A program made the position numbers and the translations under genes. From contig VICG01000006.1 of NCBI GenBank assembly GCA_008692225.1, forward strand, positions 2,538,482 to 2,602,481: a stretch of DNA of 64,000 bases. The letters are read 5' to 3'. Positions within the stretch are counted from its first letter, which is position 1. Every line of letters starts with the position of its first letter. The notes beneath the pieces were generated by a model, which did no database searches, had not been told where the DNA came from, and saw nothing but the letters and a program-made list of their open reading frames with translations. This DNA is from Monilinia fructicola (taxonomy: Eukaryota; Ascomycota; Leotiomycetes; Helotiales; Sclerotiniaceae). Shown piece after piece: positions 1-13,114 of the stretch.

Positions 1-2235
1 TTAAAACAACAAGAGGCCCAAGACAAGGCTACCGAGGATGGAGCCAAGGTCGACCTTTCTGCACAATGGAATGATCCAATGGTAGACCCAGACCAAAGAA
101 AATTCGCTAGTGATCTCAGAACCGTGAAACAACAGGCACCCAGTGAAGTTGTACCTGATTGGAAGAGGGTTACTCAAAACAAGAATGAACCTTTAGGCCG
201 TCGCACAGATATGTCCATCAAAGATCAGAGGGAATCCCTTCCCGTGTACAGATTCCGATCCGAGTTAATCAAGGCTGTTCATGAAAATCAATTGTTGATT
301 GTTGTCGGTGACACTGGATCAGGAAAGACGACGCAATTGACTCAGTACTTGGCGGAGGCAGGCTTTGCTAATAATGGCATAATTGGTTGTACCCAACCTC
401 GTCGTGTTGCAGCTATGTCAGTAGCAAAGCGTGTCGCAGAAGAAGTTGGCTGCGAGCTTGGTCAAGAGGTTGGATACACTATACGATTCGAAGATTGTAC
501 TAGTCCTGCCACAAAGATCAAGTACATGACAGACGGAATGCTTCAGAGAGAAGTATTGATGGATCCAGATTTGAAGCGATATTCGGTCATCATGTTGGAT
601 GAGGCTCACGAACGTACCATTTCTACAGATGTTCTATTCGCGTTGCTGAAAAAAACTATCAAACGTCGTCCGGATTTAAAGATTATTGTTACATCTGCAA
701 CCCTTGATGCTGACAAATTTTCGGTCTACTTCAATGAATGCCCTATCTTCTCTATTCCTGGTCGAACGTTTCCTGTGGAAATTATGTACTCAAGAGAGCC
801 GGAATCTGACTATCTTGATGCAGCCTTGGTTACCGTCATGCAGATTCATCTAACAGAACCCCCGGGAGATATCCTTCTTTTCTTGACTGGAAGTGAGGAG
901 ATTGACACATCTTGCGAAATTCTTTTTGAACGTATGAAGGCACTTGGTCCCAGTGTCCCCGAGCTGATCATTCTTCCCGTTTACGCCTCACTGCCCACAG
1001 AATTGCAGAGTAAAATCTTCGACCCCGCACCCCCGGGAGCTCGAAAGGTGGTGATTGCTACTAATATCGCTGAAACTTCTATTACTATCGATCATATCTA
1101 TTATGTTATTGATCCAGGATTCGTCAAACAGAATGCTTACGACCCAAAGCTCGGTATGGATTCTTTGATAGTCACCCCAATTTCCCAAGCACAGGCCAAA
1201 CAGCGTGCTGGACGTGCTGGAAGAACGGGCCCTGGAAAATGTTTCCGTCTCTATACAGAAGCCGCTTTCCAGTCTGAGATGTTACCTACTAGTATTCCGG
1301 AAATTCAGAGACAAAACTTGTCTACAACTATATTGATGTTGAAGGCTATGGGTATCAATGATTTACTTCATTTTGACTTCATGGACCCACCTCCAACCAA
1401 TACTATGTTGACAGCATTGGAAGAATTGTATGCTCTTTCGGCATTAGACGATGAAGGTCTTCTTACTCGTTTGGGTCGTAAAATGGCCGACTTTCCCATG
1501 GAGCCATCTCTTTCGAAAGTTCTTATTGCAGCTGTTGATCTCGGCTGCTCCGACGAACTTCTTAGTATTGTCGCAATGATTTCTATCCCAACAATATTCT
1601 ATCGACCCAAGGAAAAACAAGCACAGGCCGACCAAAAGAAAGCTAAATTTCACGATCCACATGGCGATCATCTCACCCTCCTCAATGTTTACAATAGTTG
1701 GAAGCAAAATAAGTTCGCTAGTCCATGGTGTTTCGAAAATTTCATTCAAGCGCGGAGTATGAAGCGCGCAAAAGACGTCCGCGATCAATTGTTGAAGATT
1801 ATGGAACGATACAAGCATCCTATTGTATCCTGTGGACGCAATACAGATAAAGTTCGGCAAGCACTTTGCTCTGGTTTCTTCCGAAATTCTGCTCGGAAGG
1901 ATCCTCAAGAAGGATATAAGACTCTAATAGAAGGCACACCTGTATACCTACATCCTTCGTCTGCTCTGTTTGGGAAACAGGCGGAATGGGTTATTTATCA
2001 CACCCTCGTGATGACGACGAAAGAATACATGCATTGCACAACGAGTATTGATCCCAAGTGGTTGGTGAGCGCAGCGCCAAGTTTCTTCAAGGTGGCGGAC
2101 GCAGGCAAATTGTCTAAGAGAAAGAAGGCAGAAAGAATTCAACCTCTTTATAATAAATTTGCTGCGGAAGACGATTGGAGATTGAGTGCGCAAAAGAGGC
2201 AAGGCAGGGGAGGTGGAGGTGGAACTTGGGGTTAA
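1..2235 (+). CDS. prp22: Pre-mRNA-splicing DEAH-box helicase PRP22 (DHX8), 5'-truncated by window
   Basis: ATP-dependent RNA helicase that releases spliced mRNA from the spliceosome in the nucleus. The frame is open from base 1, so the roughly 744 codons seen are the helicase core and C-terminus; the N-terminal part (S1 domain in this family) lies left of the window. Visible motifs are Walker [11 protein letters not shown] near base 307, DEAH at 598-609, [13 protein letters not shown] and [12 protein letters not shown], followed by the HA2 and OB-fold region. The C-terminal text ([36 protein letters not shown]) matches PRP22/DHX8 better than PRP2, PRP16 or PRP43. No intron is needed in the visible part. 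It ends in a Gly/Arg-rich tail. Very confident in family; the PRP22 paralogue assignment rests on recalled family C-termini. Confidence 0.94.
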   Translation, partial: LKQQEAQDKATEDGAKVDLSAQWNDPMVDPDQRKFASDLRTVKQQAPSEVVPDWKRVTQNKNEPLGRRTDMSIKDQRESLPVYRFRSELIKAVHENQLLIVVGDTGSGKTTQLTQYLAEAGFANNGIIGCTQPRRVAAMSVAKRVAEEVGCELGQEVGYTIRFEDCTSPATKIKYMTDGMLQREVLMDPDLKRYSVIMLDEAHERTISTDVLFALLKKTIKRRPDLKIIVTSATLDADKFSVYFNECPIFSIPGRTFPVEIMYSREPESDYLDAALVTVMQIHLTEPPGDILLFLTGSEEIDTSCEILFERMKALGPSVPELIILPVYASLPTELQSKIFDPAPPGARKVVIATNIAETSITIDHIYYVIDPGFVKQNAYDPKLGMDSLIVTPISQAQAKQRAGRAGRTGPGKCFRLYTEAAFQSEMLPTSIPEIQRQNLSTTILMLKAMGINDLLHFDFMDPPPTNTMLTALEELYALSALDDEGLLTRLGRKMADFPMEPSLSKVLIAAVDLGCSDELLSIVAMISIPTIFYRPKEKQAQADQKKAKFHDPHGDHLTLLNVYNSWKQNKFASPWCFENFIQARSMKRAKDVRDQLLKIMERYKHPIVSCGRNTDKVRQALCSGFFRNSARKDPQEGYKTLIEGTPVYLHPSSALFGKQAEWVIYHTLVMTTKEYMHCTTSIDPKWLVSAAPSFFKVADAGKLSKRKKAERIQPLYNKFAAEDDWRLSAQKRQGRGGGGGTWG

Positions 2236-2617
2236 GGCGTGTACTTTTCTATAGGTTGTATAATATGGGAACTTTGAGAAGATTACTAGCCTAGATAAGA
2301 ACGCAGCCATACAATCGATAATTTGATACCTTGTAGGTTTGCCAAGGTGCAACATCGAAGTGGTGAAGGCGTCAAACATACCCAAGCTGCACCCCTGTGC
2401 CGCCAGCTTGATTGGGTTGGCACTGTCCCGTGTCCTACTACTGGTTCTTCTTATAAATCAGAGAGACTTACAACTCCTTACTCCTTCGTTTCAGGTTTGC
2501 GTGAGCTCATTGGCTTCATTCATATGAAGTTTCTTCATGTTAGTGACCTCGATCACAGACATATACATATGGTTTTCCACGTCATCCATCATAAGAATTT
2601 GTTTCGACCAATTACTG
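2236..2617. other. Intergenic, 3' of prp22
   Basis: About 380 bases between prp22 and a possible minus-strand gene. Short open frames occur on both strands but none has recognisable protein features. It presumably holds the prp22 3' UTR. Confidence 0.5.
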
Positions 2618-3198
2618 TTACAAGTTTTCAAAACTGATCTCTCTCAACCGCATTCTTGAACTTGGTGCTAAAGGTCTAAAGTCCGTCAGCAGATCTTCAT
2701 GGATACCTAGCACGAACATGGATGGATCCAGTGCTTTTAGTTGACACGACCATTGACAAATCATTCTCATCCTCATCCGAACAAATGTATATAATACCCT
2801 ATAAATATCATCTAAATCCTGTGGTATGTTGTCCCATATTTTCAGTCTAAACCCTTGACCACAAAAGAGCCTTACATCTTCTCTCCACCACTCTTCGACT
2901 TGAATTGTGTCGCTCCTTCTATCGCTGGAACCCATGGATACTTATCCTTTACAAAACATTCCCATTTAGGCACCATGACTTTTTCAAATATTCCCATTTT
3001 CAGGATCGTTTTACCAGGGAGCAATTCTGCTAAAGATTGGATTGGACTATCACTTTTGGTTAACGCGTCATAATCAAGCCTCGGGAAAGGACAGTGGGAA
3101 ACGCAGTGGGCAAAAGACATGATGAAAAACATACTTCCCACAATTCTTGCAGAAATACCTCCTGACACATTTACCACTTGTAGTAGCATAGTCTTCAT
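2618..3198 (-). pseudogene. Unrecognised minus-strand gene or relic with one frame break
   Basis: Two overlapping minus-strand frames (about 3198-2872 and 2935-2618) read like one protein split by a frame change near 2900. The upstream part has a hydrophobic start, then LPGKTILKMGIFEKVMVPKW; the downstream part continues VEEWWREDVRLFCGQGFRLK and ends DFRPLAPSSRMRLREISFENL-stop. A one-base indel at TTCAAGTCGAAG would join them smoothly; a 57-nt GT-AG intron in the same place runs straight into a stop. I do not recognise the family. It could be a decayed gene, a real gene with a sequence error, or chance. Confidence 0.28.
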
Positions 3199-6100
3199 AC
3201 ACACTCAGATTATCTCCCCCTCTGATCGTCACCTTTTCACTCTCGACAATCAAATTAGTTCCAAATGCTAGACACCATGTCAGTACTCAAACCCTCAACT
3301 GTTCTAGAACGAGCATACCAGAGGAAGCAGTCTTTCTACAATTCTTACAATGACACAAAAACCCCCCTGAGCGTGAAAAGGAATCGAAATTGTCGATTGT
3401 GACGGTTATGGCGCCACAGAGACACGTGCCTTCCATTATGCGAGTTTCCGACGAGATTACTCGGGTAAGAATAGGGGCTTGGGATTTACTGTATTGGGAA
3501 AGATGATGAGAGTATACAATTATTTATTCGTTCGCTAGGAGCGTAAGCAAGTTGACACGATATAAATGTAACCAGGATTTGCAACTAAATGTGCGGAATG
3601 AGGGCGGAATGGCAGATGGGGCAAGCGGGGTACGCTTATCGAGAGCGATGTTGATGGCGGGGCATGGCGGCGGCTCGGGAACAATTAAGATGTGGGGGGG
3701 ACCTAGAAGTAGTATGTGTTCGAATAGAGACTACGGCATGTGGAAATCCTTTCAGCAATAACCGACAACTACGGGAGTGAGAGTCGAAAAAACAACCGAG
3801 ACGATGAAGGAGGTTGATTGTGCTGGGTATGCGATTGCCCCATACTCCGTCAATAACCATGAAGATGTGTAGGTGCAAAATTCATCACTTTGTTAGTCTT
3901 TTCTTCTCCGTCACTTATACACAAATGTGATATGATTAGGCAAGGCACTGATCACGTACAGGGTATTCCTTACCAATGAGATCCGTCAGTGGTATCGGGC
4001 GCGTTCATAGTATGCCAAGTTGGATCATATCTTTTCTGAGTTTGAATCATTAATTGTGTGCGAAGGCCAAGAAGAACAAATGAGGTGCATCCTGACTGTT
4101 CTAATCAAGCATCAAGGTTGACATCGTTTGCTTTGTAAGTGATCCAGTCTACATAACCGGTAGATTTAGACTCAGGAGTGCCTAGGGATAGCGAGTTACA
4201 ACAGGGCAGTAGCCAGGATGAGACCTTTTGTGGTGGTTTGAACCCACAAATGAATTGAACAAGAAGTGAACTTGCATGGAATGGGAAATATCTTCGAGTC
4301 TTCAATCTTACCTTTGTGTCTTCAAAGAGGTACGATCAAATAATTCTGTGCACATCAAAGACTTTCCAGTCCATCAACTGTGATATCAACATATCGGAAA
4401 AGGATTTCGGATGGAAGTCGATAAATCGAATATGATTTTCGGTTGATATTATACATCGTCATCGATCGTATAATCCCAACTAATAATCTATATCAGCAAT
4501 GGTATCATATATGCTATCATGGTTTAACCTTCAATCTGAATTTACAGCCATAGCCCAACCAATATGGTAACCACCTATGGCTAGTTAGAATGAAGTATGA
4601 ACATTAGCGGTATTACCTTGCCATCCGCTCTTCTCATGGCAAACTACCAACACACTTGCACTGAAAATTTCCCCCCCTCCCCCATAATTGGGAGTGAAAA
4701 GTCATTGAAAATCTCAATTTTCAGCTAACACAAATTAGATGATAAGACTCTTGGAACATGCTGTGGTTGAACCTCTGCGAAAACATATCCAGATCCCAGG
4801 GGCTCATAGGCGTATGTGGAGTGAATGGGGCAATCGATACCGGTGATCCTACGAGTATTGTCCTATCTATGAGTAGATTGGCCTATTTATGTCTGAATGG
4901 CTTCTATCACTCCGCTTGGAAGATTAAACAAAGACTTCATTACAACTGATTGATACTGTATGGTGGCTTGTGTGGACTCGGTGGAGTGGATGGAAAGCTA
5001 CAAGTGCTCATGATGCCGCTGCCTGTTAAAAATGTATGTACACTACGGTTAACTGTCAAACTCGGGAAGATGCGAAATTGAGTATCCACCTTGTAGTTGA
5101 TCATTTTATGGTACGTGCTATTTTACCTAGTTGAGGGCCTTTGGGTTTTCTGGCTCTCTGGCCCTCTGGCGGCACTAGTACTAAGGATGTGAAAAGGTCT
5201 TTTGACACAGTAATGAGTAAATTCCAATTAGTAAAGTATAAGTATACTGTGGACCGTTGTTTTTATATACTCGAGTATTTCATGTATAGTAATGAAAGTC
5301 ATGAGAGTGAAAGACATTGACTCTCACGGTTGAATCCCTCAAGATAAACTCGAGCCTTGAAGCTAAAGTATCTTCGATCCAACGATTTCTGAAATCAGGC
5401 TTGTTCTAAACAGTAGTTTTCCTCTTCCATTTACTTCTTAATTGCATTTGAATCAAGCCAAATTAAATTAAATTACGCCCCATTATATAGTCCCCATTGC
5501 CTCCTTATGAGGAGGTACTTGAGCTCTTAGCTTCCGCTGCTTAGCACCGGCATACTACTCTCCCCTCCTTCAGATAAAGGTTAAATATATGGATCGGTCC
5601 ATATAAATTCAGTGAGTAGAATGTATCATTGGTAGCAAGTTTTGCTATCAAAACTTGCTACTTACTAACGTGGATTGAGTTCCACATGGTAGTGTCAAGG
5701 TATTCAGCCATTCAAATCACTTCAATCGTTGCTCTATGAAACAGAGCCAGCTTATACCCTTAATATAGGGGGGAGGACGAGTAGAGATATCGAGTAAAGC
5801 GTAACCTCTAGTACGACGACGGTGTTAATAAACGTCAGGCTGGACGATTCTGCTTATAGTAAATGTTTGACCTCTTCAGGTGAGACCAAGATTTTAAGGT
5901 TCAGCAAAAATAGTATTGGTTGCTTGTCTTGGTGTATTCTGGACCTTGTCACCCAAGGCGACGGGCAATATCTCTAGCAATTATGTTTGAGATACTATCG
6001 TAAGCCGCTCCTTTCCAATGCAAGGTGCAATAATTGTCATTCAATTATTAAGTTATAAGAAGTTCCAGAGGGAAAAATCAGGGGTTTATGGCTATATGTC

Positions 6101-7274
6101 ATCATCAATCGAGGACACGGAACTATAAAATTTATCGTCACCCCTTATAATTTTTCTCAACTAGAATGATTGCTTCCATTGGCTTGGTTTATATGAGAAG
6201 AGAAGATATATATTGGTCCAACTACCATGGGCGATGAATCTTAGAAATGGAGTTGGCATCAGTGTGATCCTAGCGATTTGGATTCCAAAGGAAGGAGTCG
6301 TTGATCAAACAACGACGATATATTGCCATTCATGTCCTTACAATTCAAATTATCAAGTCCAATTGTATTGTAAGGTTTTGGAAATCAGACTTTCGTACTC
6401 GAGCCCCCGAGATCCCCTGTTGTTGTCAAACAATCTTCAACTTAAAAAGCTTTCGAGTTGAGAATCCTACGAAGCTTGCCGAAAAATGTTCTGCATCGTA
6501 TTTTAAATTTGAATGGCATGAAAAATGACATGGGCTTTGCCTTTCTACACTTGTCTAGTCTTCACCCTATTATTGTCCCGTGATCACACTAACCTCCACA
6601 TTCCGCATTTGAAGGGGCTCTTAAGGGATCTTCCCTACACTTTTCTGCTTTAGTCAACGGTCAGAAAGCACTAAAGCATATGTGTGCGTGCATAGCTCAT
6701 CCTAATCTTAATCTTGCAACCGGCTATAGAGTATCTGGAGATGCAGGACAAACAAACACTGCAAGATAAAATTATTCACAGTTGTATGGGATCATCACTG
6801 CGAGAGCGGCTATGTGCCAGCTCCTTAACCTTTCCAAGTGTTCGGTCGATGATATGATTACCAATTACCATGATCTCCGGCTCAGAGAGGCCATGAATCA
6901 TTACGGAATTACAGGGCAAAAGTATGTTTATACTTTCGTGCTTAAGGAGCTAAGCTCTATGGAATGAGCCGCGTCTAAGAGTTCTTTCCCCAAGAGCTCT
7001 CGCTTATTAAACTAGCTATACTTTATATCAACAGCGGACTTCCCCTTCATCGAAGTGATTACAGTCTTTCGGTATTACAGCCCCAATTGTCGATCGCAGA
7101 TTAGTGTCTGTCACTGTAGATCGTAGCTTATTGGCTGCACCTCATGCAACTTACAGCCTTCTCGGATGTATACAAAAATTACAGACTATCCACCAAGTTC
7201 TGATTATATATTCATGACCAGGGCAAAACTAACAAATTCTCAAGTCCTTGCACGACTGCCATAGAAAACTCACA
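3199..7274. other. Long intergenic region, no convincing gene
   Basis: About 4.1 kb with only short open frames. One minus-strand frame of about 66 codons (4305-4105) looks mildly protein-like but has no recognisable family or splice partner. A perfect 13-bp hairpin sits at 5632-5661. The last 200 bases presumably hold the P450 promoter (TATA-like TATATA near 7205). No tRNA or 5S rRNA was recognised by eye. Confidence 0.4.
5632..5661. repeat. Perfect 13-bp inverted repeat (hairpin)
   Basis: GTAGCAAGTTTTG, a 4-base loop CTAT, then the exact complement CAAAACTTGCTAC. It lies in gene-free sequence more than 1.6 kb upstream of the P450. Function unknown; it could be a small transposon remnant or a structured RNA. 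Confidence 0.7.
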
Positions 7275-9301
7275 ATGAACTTCCTATGGACTACTGTTCT
7301 GCTGTCCTCCCTCTCGATCATAGTTTGGCTTTATACCAAACTATACAATGCCCGGAATTTCTTCAAAAAGCTATCAGCTCAGGGCTTGGTGAGTCTCTTC
7401 CTTTCCCAAAATTATCAGCTTTACTAATCATGTCTTCTCTCAGCCAATGCCACCCCATAATCCTTTCACTGGCCATCTCATTAATCTGTCTAATGCTATG
7501 AAAGGTCTTCCGACAGATGCCCTCAAAGTGTATTTCTTCGCTGCGCTCTCCCACAAATATTCCCGCAATGGCGCCTTATACCTCGACCTCTACCCTTTTG
7601 CTGCCCCCTTCCTTGTCATCACTTCTCCATTCCTAGCAAACCAAGTTGTACAATCTACTCCGTTGTCATATCGTAAGCCGGACGCCCTAAGAACATGGTT
7701 TTGGAGCATCGCAGGTGGAATTAGTATGTTCGATGCGGAGTACGATGAATGGAAAGACTTGAGAGCATTGTTTGCAAGGGGATTTAGTAACAAGTACTTG
7801 ATGGGATTGGTGCCGGGTATAGTGGATGAGGTGGAGATCTATGCGTCTGGATTGAGAGAGAAAGCTAGAATTAGAGAGATGATTGAGTTGGATGGAATCA
7901 ACCTCAGGTTTATGATTGATTTAATTGGGAAGACTGCTTTGTGAGTCATTATTTTTCTTTCGCTTAATGTGTCATACAGAAAAATATTAGCTAGGTATGA
8001 ATGTAACAGGAGAGGTGCATAATAGGCGAAGAGGGGCAGGGCCAGGAAATACTAACGAAATCAAGGAACGCAAAACTAAACGCACAGAGAGGTTACAACC
8101 CTCTTGCAGACGCGATGCTGAGCCAAATTAAATGCAAACTCGCAAATCAAGAAGTGAACTTGATCGAATGGTTCAATTTCATACGTCCCATTAAAGAATG
8201 GAACAACGGCCGGAAAATGGATGCTTATATCAATGCCGAGCTTGACAAGCGCTTTGAGGTTTATAAGCTATCCAAGTATTCCGAGGGAAATAGTCATTTA
8301 CAAGAAAATGCAGAAAACTTCCAATCCATTATTGATCTAGTTATCGAAGATTATATGGCTGACCCCGCTCGTCGCAACACAACCCGTCTCGACCAAGAAT
8401 TCCGCACTATCGCCACCCGCAATATCCGACTCCTACTTTTCGCCGGCCACGATTCAACAGGGAGTGCAATTTCCTGGTCCTACTACCTTCTCTCCAAAAA
8501 CCCCTCCGCCCTTGACAAACTTATTCAAGAACACGATTCGGTATTCGGATCCGACATAAAAGCTATTCCAGAACTCATTAAAGATAATCCAAGCCTGCTT
8601 AACCATTTACCATATACAGCAGCCGTAATCAAAGAAACCCTTCGTCTCTTCCCGCCCGCATCAAGTATTAGACAGGGTATGAGAGGCGTGGATTTGGTTG
8701 ATGAAGAAGGAAATTTGTATCCGACGGAACATTGCATGGTGTATATGCTCCATTTGCCCATTCAACATGATCCAAAATCCTGGCCCCGAGCTCGAGAGTT
8801 CTTGCCCGAAAGATGGCTTGCGCAACAAGGAGATGAGATGTATTGTGATGTCAAGGGGGCATGGAGGCCATTTGAACTGGGGCCGAGAAATTGCATCGGT
8901 CAGGCTTTGGTTATGTTGGAATTGAAGATTATTCTTGCTATGGTGGTCAGGGAGCTGGATGTACAGGATGCATATAAAGAATGGGATGAGAAATTTGGGG
9001 ATAGGAAGGGAGTGAAGGAAGTGGATGGAGAAAGAGCATATCAGGTTCGTAATTGGCTATCAATTTCATGTTGCTTATGTACTCAAGCATACTCCCCGAT
9101 TCAACTTCCACTTCCCCCTTTTCAGACACACGCTTCCTATTCTTTATACAGCTCTCATGCTTCATCGTTCTCCCAAACATTCTTTGATCGGCAATTACTG
9201 ACTTCCCAATCTGGGTGAAGGTTGATGGGGGTGCTGCTCATCCGGCAGATGGATTTCCTTGTAGGGTGGCATTTAGAAAGAGACAATTATCTGCCCACTG
9301 A
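7275..9301 (+). CDS. Cytochrome P450 monooxygenase (four exons, 556 aa)
   Basis: Membrane-anchored haem monooxygenase; substrate unknown. Exons are 7275-7388, 7444-7940, 8066-9044 and 9221-9301; introns of 55, 125 and 176 nt start GTGAGT, GTGAGT and GTTCGT, and the last two have ACTAAC and CTGAC branch points. The start is chosen because exon 1 encodes an N-terminal membrane anchor (MNFLWTTVLLSSLSIIVWLY) that splices in phase to exon 2. P450 hallmarks are the I-helix LLFAGHDSTGS, the K-helix KETLR, the PERW segment and haem-binding FELGPRNCIGQ with the ligand at about Cys480. The tail, HPADGFPCRV, is shared by several fungal secondary-metabolism P450s. No polyketide or terpene synthase lies nearby, so the pathway cannot be told. 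Reading frame intact. Confidence 0.93.
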
Positions 9302-9746
9302 GGTTATTTTGGACGAAAGCTTTATCAACAATGAGCTCAAATTTCAAATCAGATTTGATCTTCGAGATACACAGCGTTTATGTGGAAATTTGAAGAATCG
9401 ACAGCTATCAGGTACATTTTCTTCGGTGATGAGAATATTACTGCCCTCCCAGTCGTTTCCAGGAGCACTCCCAACCTGAAATACAGGCGGAGCTCGAATT
9501 GGCTTGGCTCTCAATATGGCGACACGTTAAAACTGAGAGATTGCAATGGCTGTTATTGAGTCCACTTTTGGTCGCTATGTGTCTACCAGTTCTTAAGATT
9601 GAACAATGTCAATGAATTATTGTTGATATGGGTCTATAGCTATCTACATGTTAGGTTACCAAGATGATATACATCATTTGTAATGATCAACTCTCAGAAT
9701 TACTTCTTCGTGAGCTGAACAGTGAAGATCTTTAACACCAGACAAC
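9302..9746. other. Intergenic between convergent P450 and F-box genes
   Basis: About 445 bases holding the two 3' flanks. Nothing else recognised. Confidence 0.5.
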
Positions 9747-10991
9747 TTAATCTACCTGTTTGACTCCAGATACAACCCCGTAATCTTGCGCTTGAAAGAA
9801 CTTTGCCCTAATCTCATCCGATGAAGCCAAGCTGGCCACCCCATTCTCATCATCATTGAGAGCACAAGAGGAATTATCTCTTCGTTTTCCACCATCCAAT
9901 GACTGTTTCCAATCTTTTGGAACCATGAGATCTACGACTGGAGATCTTTGAAAGTAGTTTCTGCGAGTTCTATCTAGATATCTCCAGCCCTGTAGTCCAG
10001 TTCCTAGATTGGCCCAATTAGTAGCAGTTGCAAAAGTTCCTCTGTCTTTGTGGTATTCGAGATTGAGCCGGCATTCAGTGGGACAAAGATAACATTGCAA
10101 AGGCCCCCACGTCTTATGAATCTGTGCCGGCAATTTTAGAAAAGAATGTAGCCCTTTGAAAGATGGGCAAAGGCTGACTACACCTGCCATCGTCGTCTTC
10201 CAGATAAGTCGGGTACGGTAACCACGGCCCCAATCCATAATTCGTGCGCTTACCGAGTCCAGAATCATTGTGAGATGTTCGCAAACCTCGAAGAATATCA
10301 ACTGATCATTTTGTTTGTTTCTAGGAAATATATACCCAGGAAAGTTGCAGAGGAGAAAGGATTGTCGTACGCAATGAATCATGCAACTGTTGAAAATTCT
10401 ACAGTCTATATTCCTATGCTTTATGATACCAGTCTTGAAGTCAATTTTTAGGGTTGGTGGATTGCTGGATAGTATTTTCAACAGCACATCGCATCTCGGT
10501 TTGAACTGATGGCGTTTCATAGCCATCTTGAAGGCTGTACCGGAAAATCCACTGAAGGATCGATTATAAAAACATCAGAATAACTGTACATCACATGATT
10601 TCAATGCCCGGCGCTGGCGTTTCTTATCCTCCAGCAACTGGGCGTTATACTTTGTTACATTTGCCATATCATGCAGACGAAGACAACGTGAACATGCAAT
10701 TTGGTTAGGCAAGTCAATAGCCAACGATTCGAGTAGTGCCAATCTATCCGCACTTACTAAATCCCCAGTAGAATGGTCACACAAGCGAAGATAGACTGCT
10801 TTAAAATACACAGAGAAAGCTGCGGCCGATACATGGTTCTCCGACCATAAGTAATCGGATATCATCAATAACACATCTATTGATAGATTGAAAAGTGGTG
10901 TAGGTGCTTCGGGTGATGTCATCGGGGTCTCTCCTTGCCGAAATGCTACCAATTCTGAGTGTCCGCTCAATTGTATAGATGTTGGTTCCAT
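9747..10991 (-). CDS. Fungal F-box-type protein (two exons, 394 aa)
   Basis: Exon 1 is 10991-10595 and exon 2 is 10534-9747, joined by a 60-nt GT-AG intron (GTGATG...GGTACAG) that keeps phase. The N-terminal region has a degenerate F-box-like segment (PLFNLSIDVLLMISDYL). It is followed by a CSRCLRLH motif and then MKRHQF, in the arrangement seen in a large family of fungal F-box proteins. The C-terminal part has CYLCPTECRLNLEY and NWANLGTGLQGWRYLDRTRR, also typical of that family, whose members are presumed SCF ubiquitin-ligase adaptors with unknown targets. The gene is convergent with the P450. The family call rests on motif pattern; the F-box itself is weak. Confidence 0.72.
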
Positions 10992-11956
10992 CCGTTGTCG
11001 TCGTTTCGCATAGAAGTTCGAGGGAATGATGAAAGGCAGAAAGAGTGAAGAAAGGTGTGAGATTGAGAATTTGACTTGATTATCCGATGATACGGTTATA
11101 TGGTTTGAATAATGATTCAGGAGATTTTGAATATGTGTAGATAGATTTGATCTTGTGCATGAAACTAAGATTAACTAACAAGCCGTCTAGCCATAAGCTC
11201 AAAACTAAGGGAACTGATAAAACATTACTCGAGTAACTGAACTTGAACAATGATTGTCCACATGACCATTTCCATCCTTAAGTCTTGGGACAACGTTGCA
11301 GTTCAAAGTTGCAATATATAATCATATAGAGTAACCTGGAACTCGTAAATAACACTCAGAAAAGATGGCCACCTAAAAGGAAACATACAAATCTACTCTT
11401 TCGCGCTTGAGAATGAACTTCATGAATTGTATGACAACATAAATCTATTTCCTCTTAGTGATAGTTTGAATCAACATCGTCTGGCGTAGTATGCATTTAT
11501 CATAATAATGTATCCCCCCTTCTTCCCTTTATGATTAGTCACAATCATCTCCTCACTTGAGGATTATGGGGTTTTCTGTTCGATACTACACGAACTCTTC
11601 AGTGGAAGGCCTTAATGCACATTCATATAGGAATGGTATCTAAGAATGTTCACAGTATCTTTCAGTATCAGAAATACTTGAGCATAGGTGAAAACTGAGA
11701 GCTGAAGAGTGATTTTGTCATCTCATACAAAATATTACTGTATGGTCACTTTTCGTCAACAAATTAATCCCCAAACGCCCTTGATCATGACACCTATGAA
11801 TTGTCGAAAGTCCAATGCACCTGCCTATGCAGCCCAATTTATATATGTATGTTTATCATCTATCATATCTGCCGTGCGGAGTCCGATTTGTTCCTTATAT
11901 GCCAAATCCTTCCCAATTCATAGCCATGACAGTACCGATCGAGCACATTCAGATGT
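10992..11956. other. Intergenic, no gene seen
   Basis: About 965 bases. The right part is probably the 3' flank of the microprotein gene; the left part is upstream of the F-box gene. A plus-strand open frame at 11709-11993 overlaps the microprotein's last exon in antisense and has no features of its own. Confidence 0.45.
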
Positions 11957-12333
11957 TCAAATCCCACCACCTTTACCACCAGTAAGTGACTAATAACTAA
12001 GTAATGAGTACTGGGGTAGAGTCTTACCACTTCTTCCAGCAGCAACAGCAAAATTCTGTTTTGACCCAGCAATCTTTGCAGCTTCACTTCTTTGCAGGAC
12101 AGCTTTCCACTTCATACCAATGAATAGAGCTCCACCACCGAGGAAGGTGCCGAGTATTAATCTTTGACGTCTGCGAATGAGCAGTCAGCATGTGTATATA
12201 GCTCTTATGGTATCCAAAGAGCTTGTGAGATTACAGATCGAGTCCATGAAGGTCTCTAGGCAGAGAAGTGATGATGGAGGGACGAAAGGGCGGAATGAAC
12301 GTACGAAAAAAGGGCTCTTGCTGGTGGTGCCAT
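11957..12333 (-). CDS. 61-aa single-pass membrane microprotein (three exons)
   Basis: Reconstructed from splice signals because each exon is too short to stand out. Exon 1 is 29 nt (12333-12305, MAPPARALF plus two bases), exon 2 is 143 nt (12170-12028) and exon 3 only 14 nt (11970-11957, ending GGGI-stop). Introns of 134 and 57 nt begin GTACGT and GTAAGA; the first has a CTGAC branch and ends CGCAG. The protein has a basic N-terminus, a membrane segment around LILGTFLGGGALFIGMKW, a hydrophilic middle and the ending AAGRSGGGI. That layout resembles small mitochondrial inner-membrane proteins, but I do not recognise the family. The phase fit of all three exons is the main support. Confidence 0.6.
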
Positions 12334-12950
12334 CTTGTCAGTTTTTTTCTTCCCTCTTTTTTCCTATTTATTATAAGTTTGAGTATGAATGTTTGTATGG
12401 TATTATTATTCGGGGGATGTTGAGATTGAGGTGAAATAGTAAGAAGTAGAGTTGATTCTTGAAGTAAAGGACTAAATGATAAACGACCTTGGGATGAAAT
12501 GATTTTGGAAAGCTCACACCATAGTAAAAGCACGCGAGCTATCCCCAATTAAAGTTAGCTCTATCATGTGGTCCACATTTACCCCAGACATGAAGATATT
12601 GGCGAATGAAAAGACTTTGAGACAAGGATGAAGATAAGGATGAAGATAACGGATCTATTTCCGCATCTATATGTGTACAAGTATAGACGGATGTATGTAT
12701 CCATACCCAATATATATATATATATATGGATATGTCTGTGTGTGTGTATCTGCATCTGCATCTGTATTCATGTCTATGTACTACCATTGGTGTACCTACC
12801 GAGTATGTATGCAAATCATATCTGTATGTCTGCCTCCTCGTCTTTCTCTATCGGCATAGTATCAGTGCCAGAACCAGTACCAGGAACTATGCTACCTACT
12901 GTACTATGATATCATATATATCAATACTTTGTTGTTGCTTTGCATTGCCT

Positions 12951-12988
12951 TATGTATGTATGTATGTATGTATGTATGCATGTATGCA
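12951..12988. repeat. TATG tetranucleotide microsatellite
   Basis: About nine TATG/CATG units in a row. Simple sequence repeat in intergenic DNA. Confidence 0.85.
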
Positions 12989-13114
12989 TCTAACCTATCT
13001 AGTAAGTCGAAAAATACCAAATACACGTCTATACCTTCCCCTTCACCCTCTTTCAAAACTCATTCATTCGTTGTTACATATGATACATCAGCGTCCTTCA
13101 ACTAGAACACATCC

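Noticed and set aside
2872..2935. 57-nt intron joining the two halves of the unassigned gene near prp22
   Set aside because: The splice sites exist, but joining them runs directly into a stop codon.
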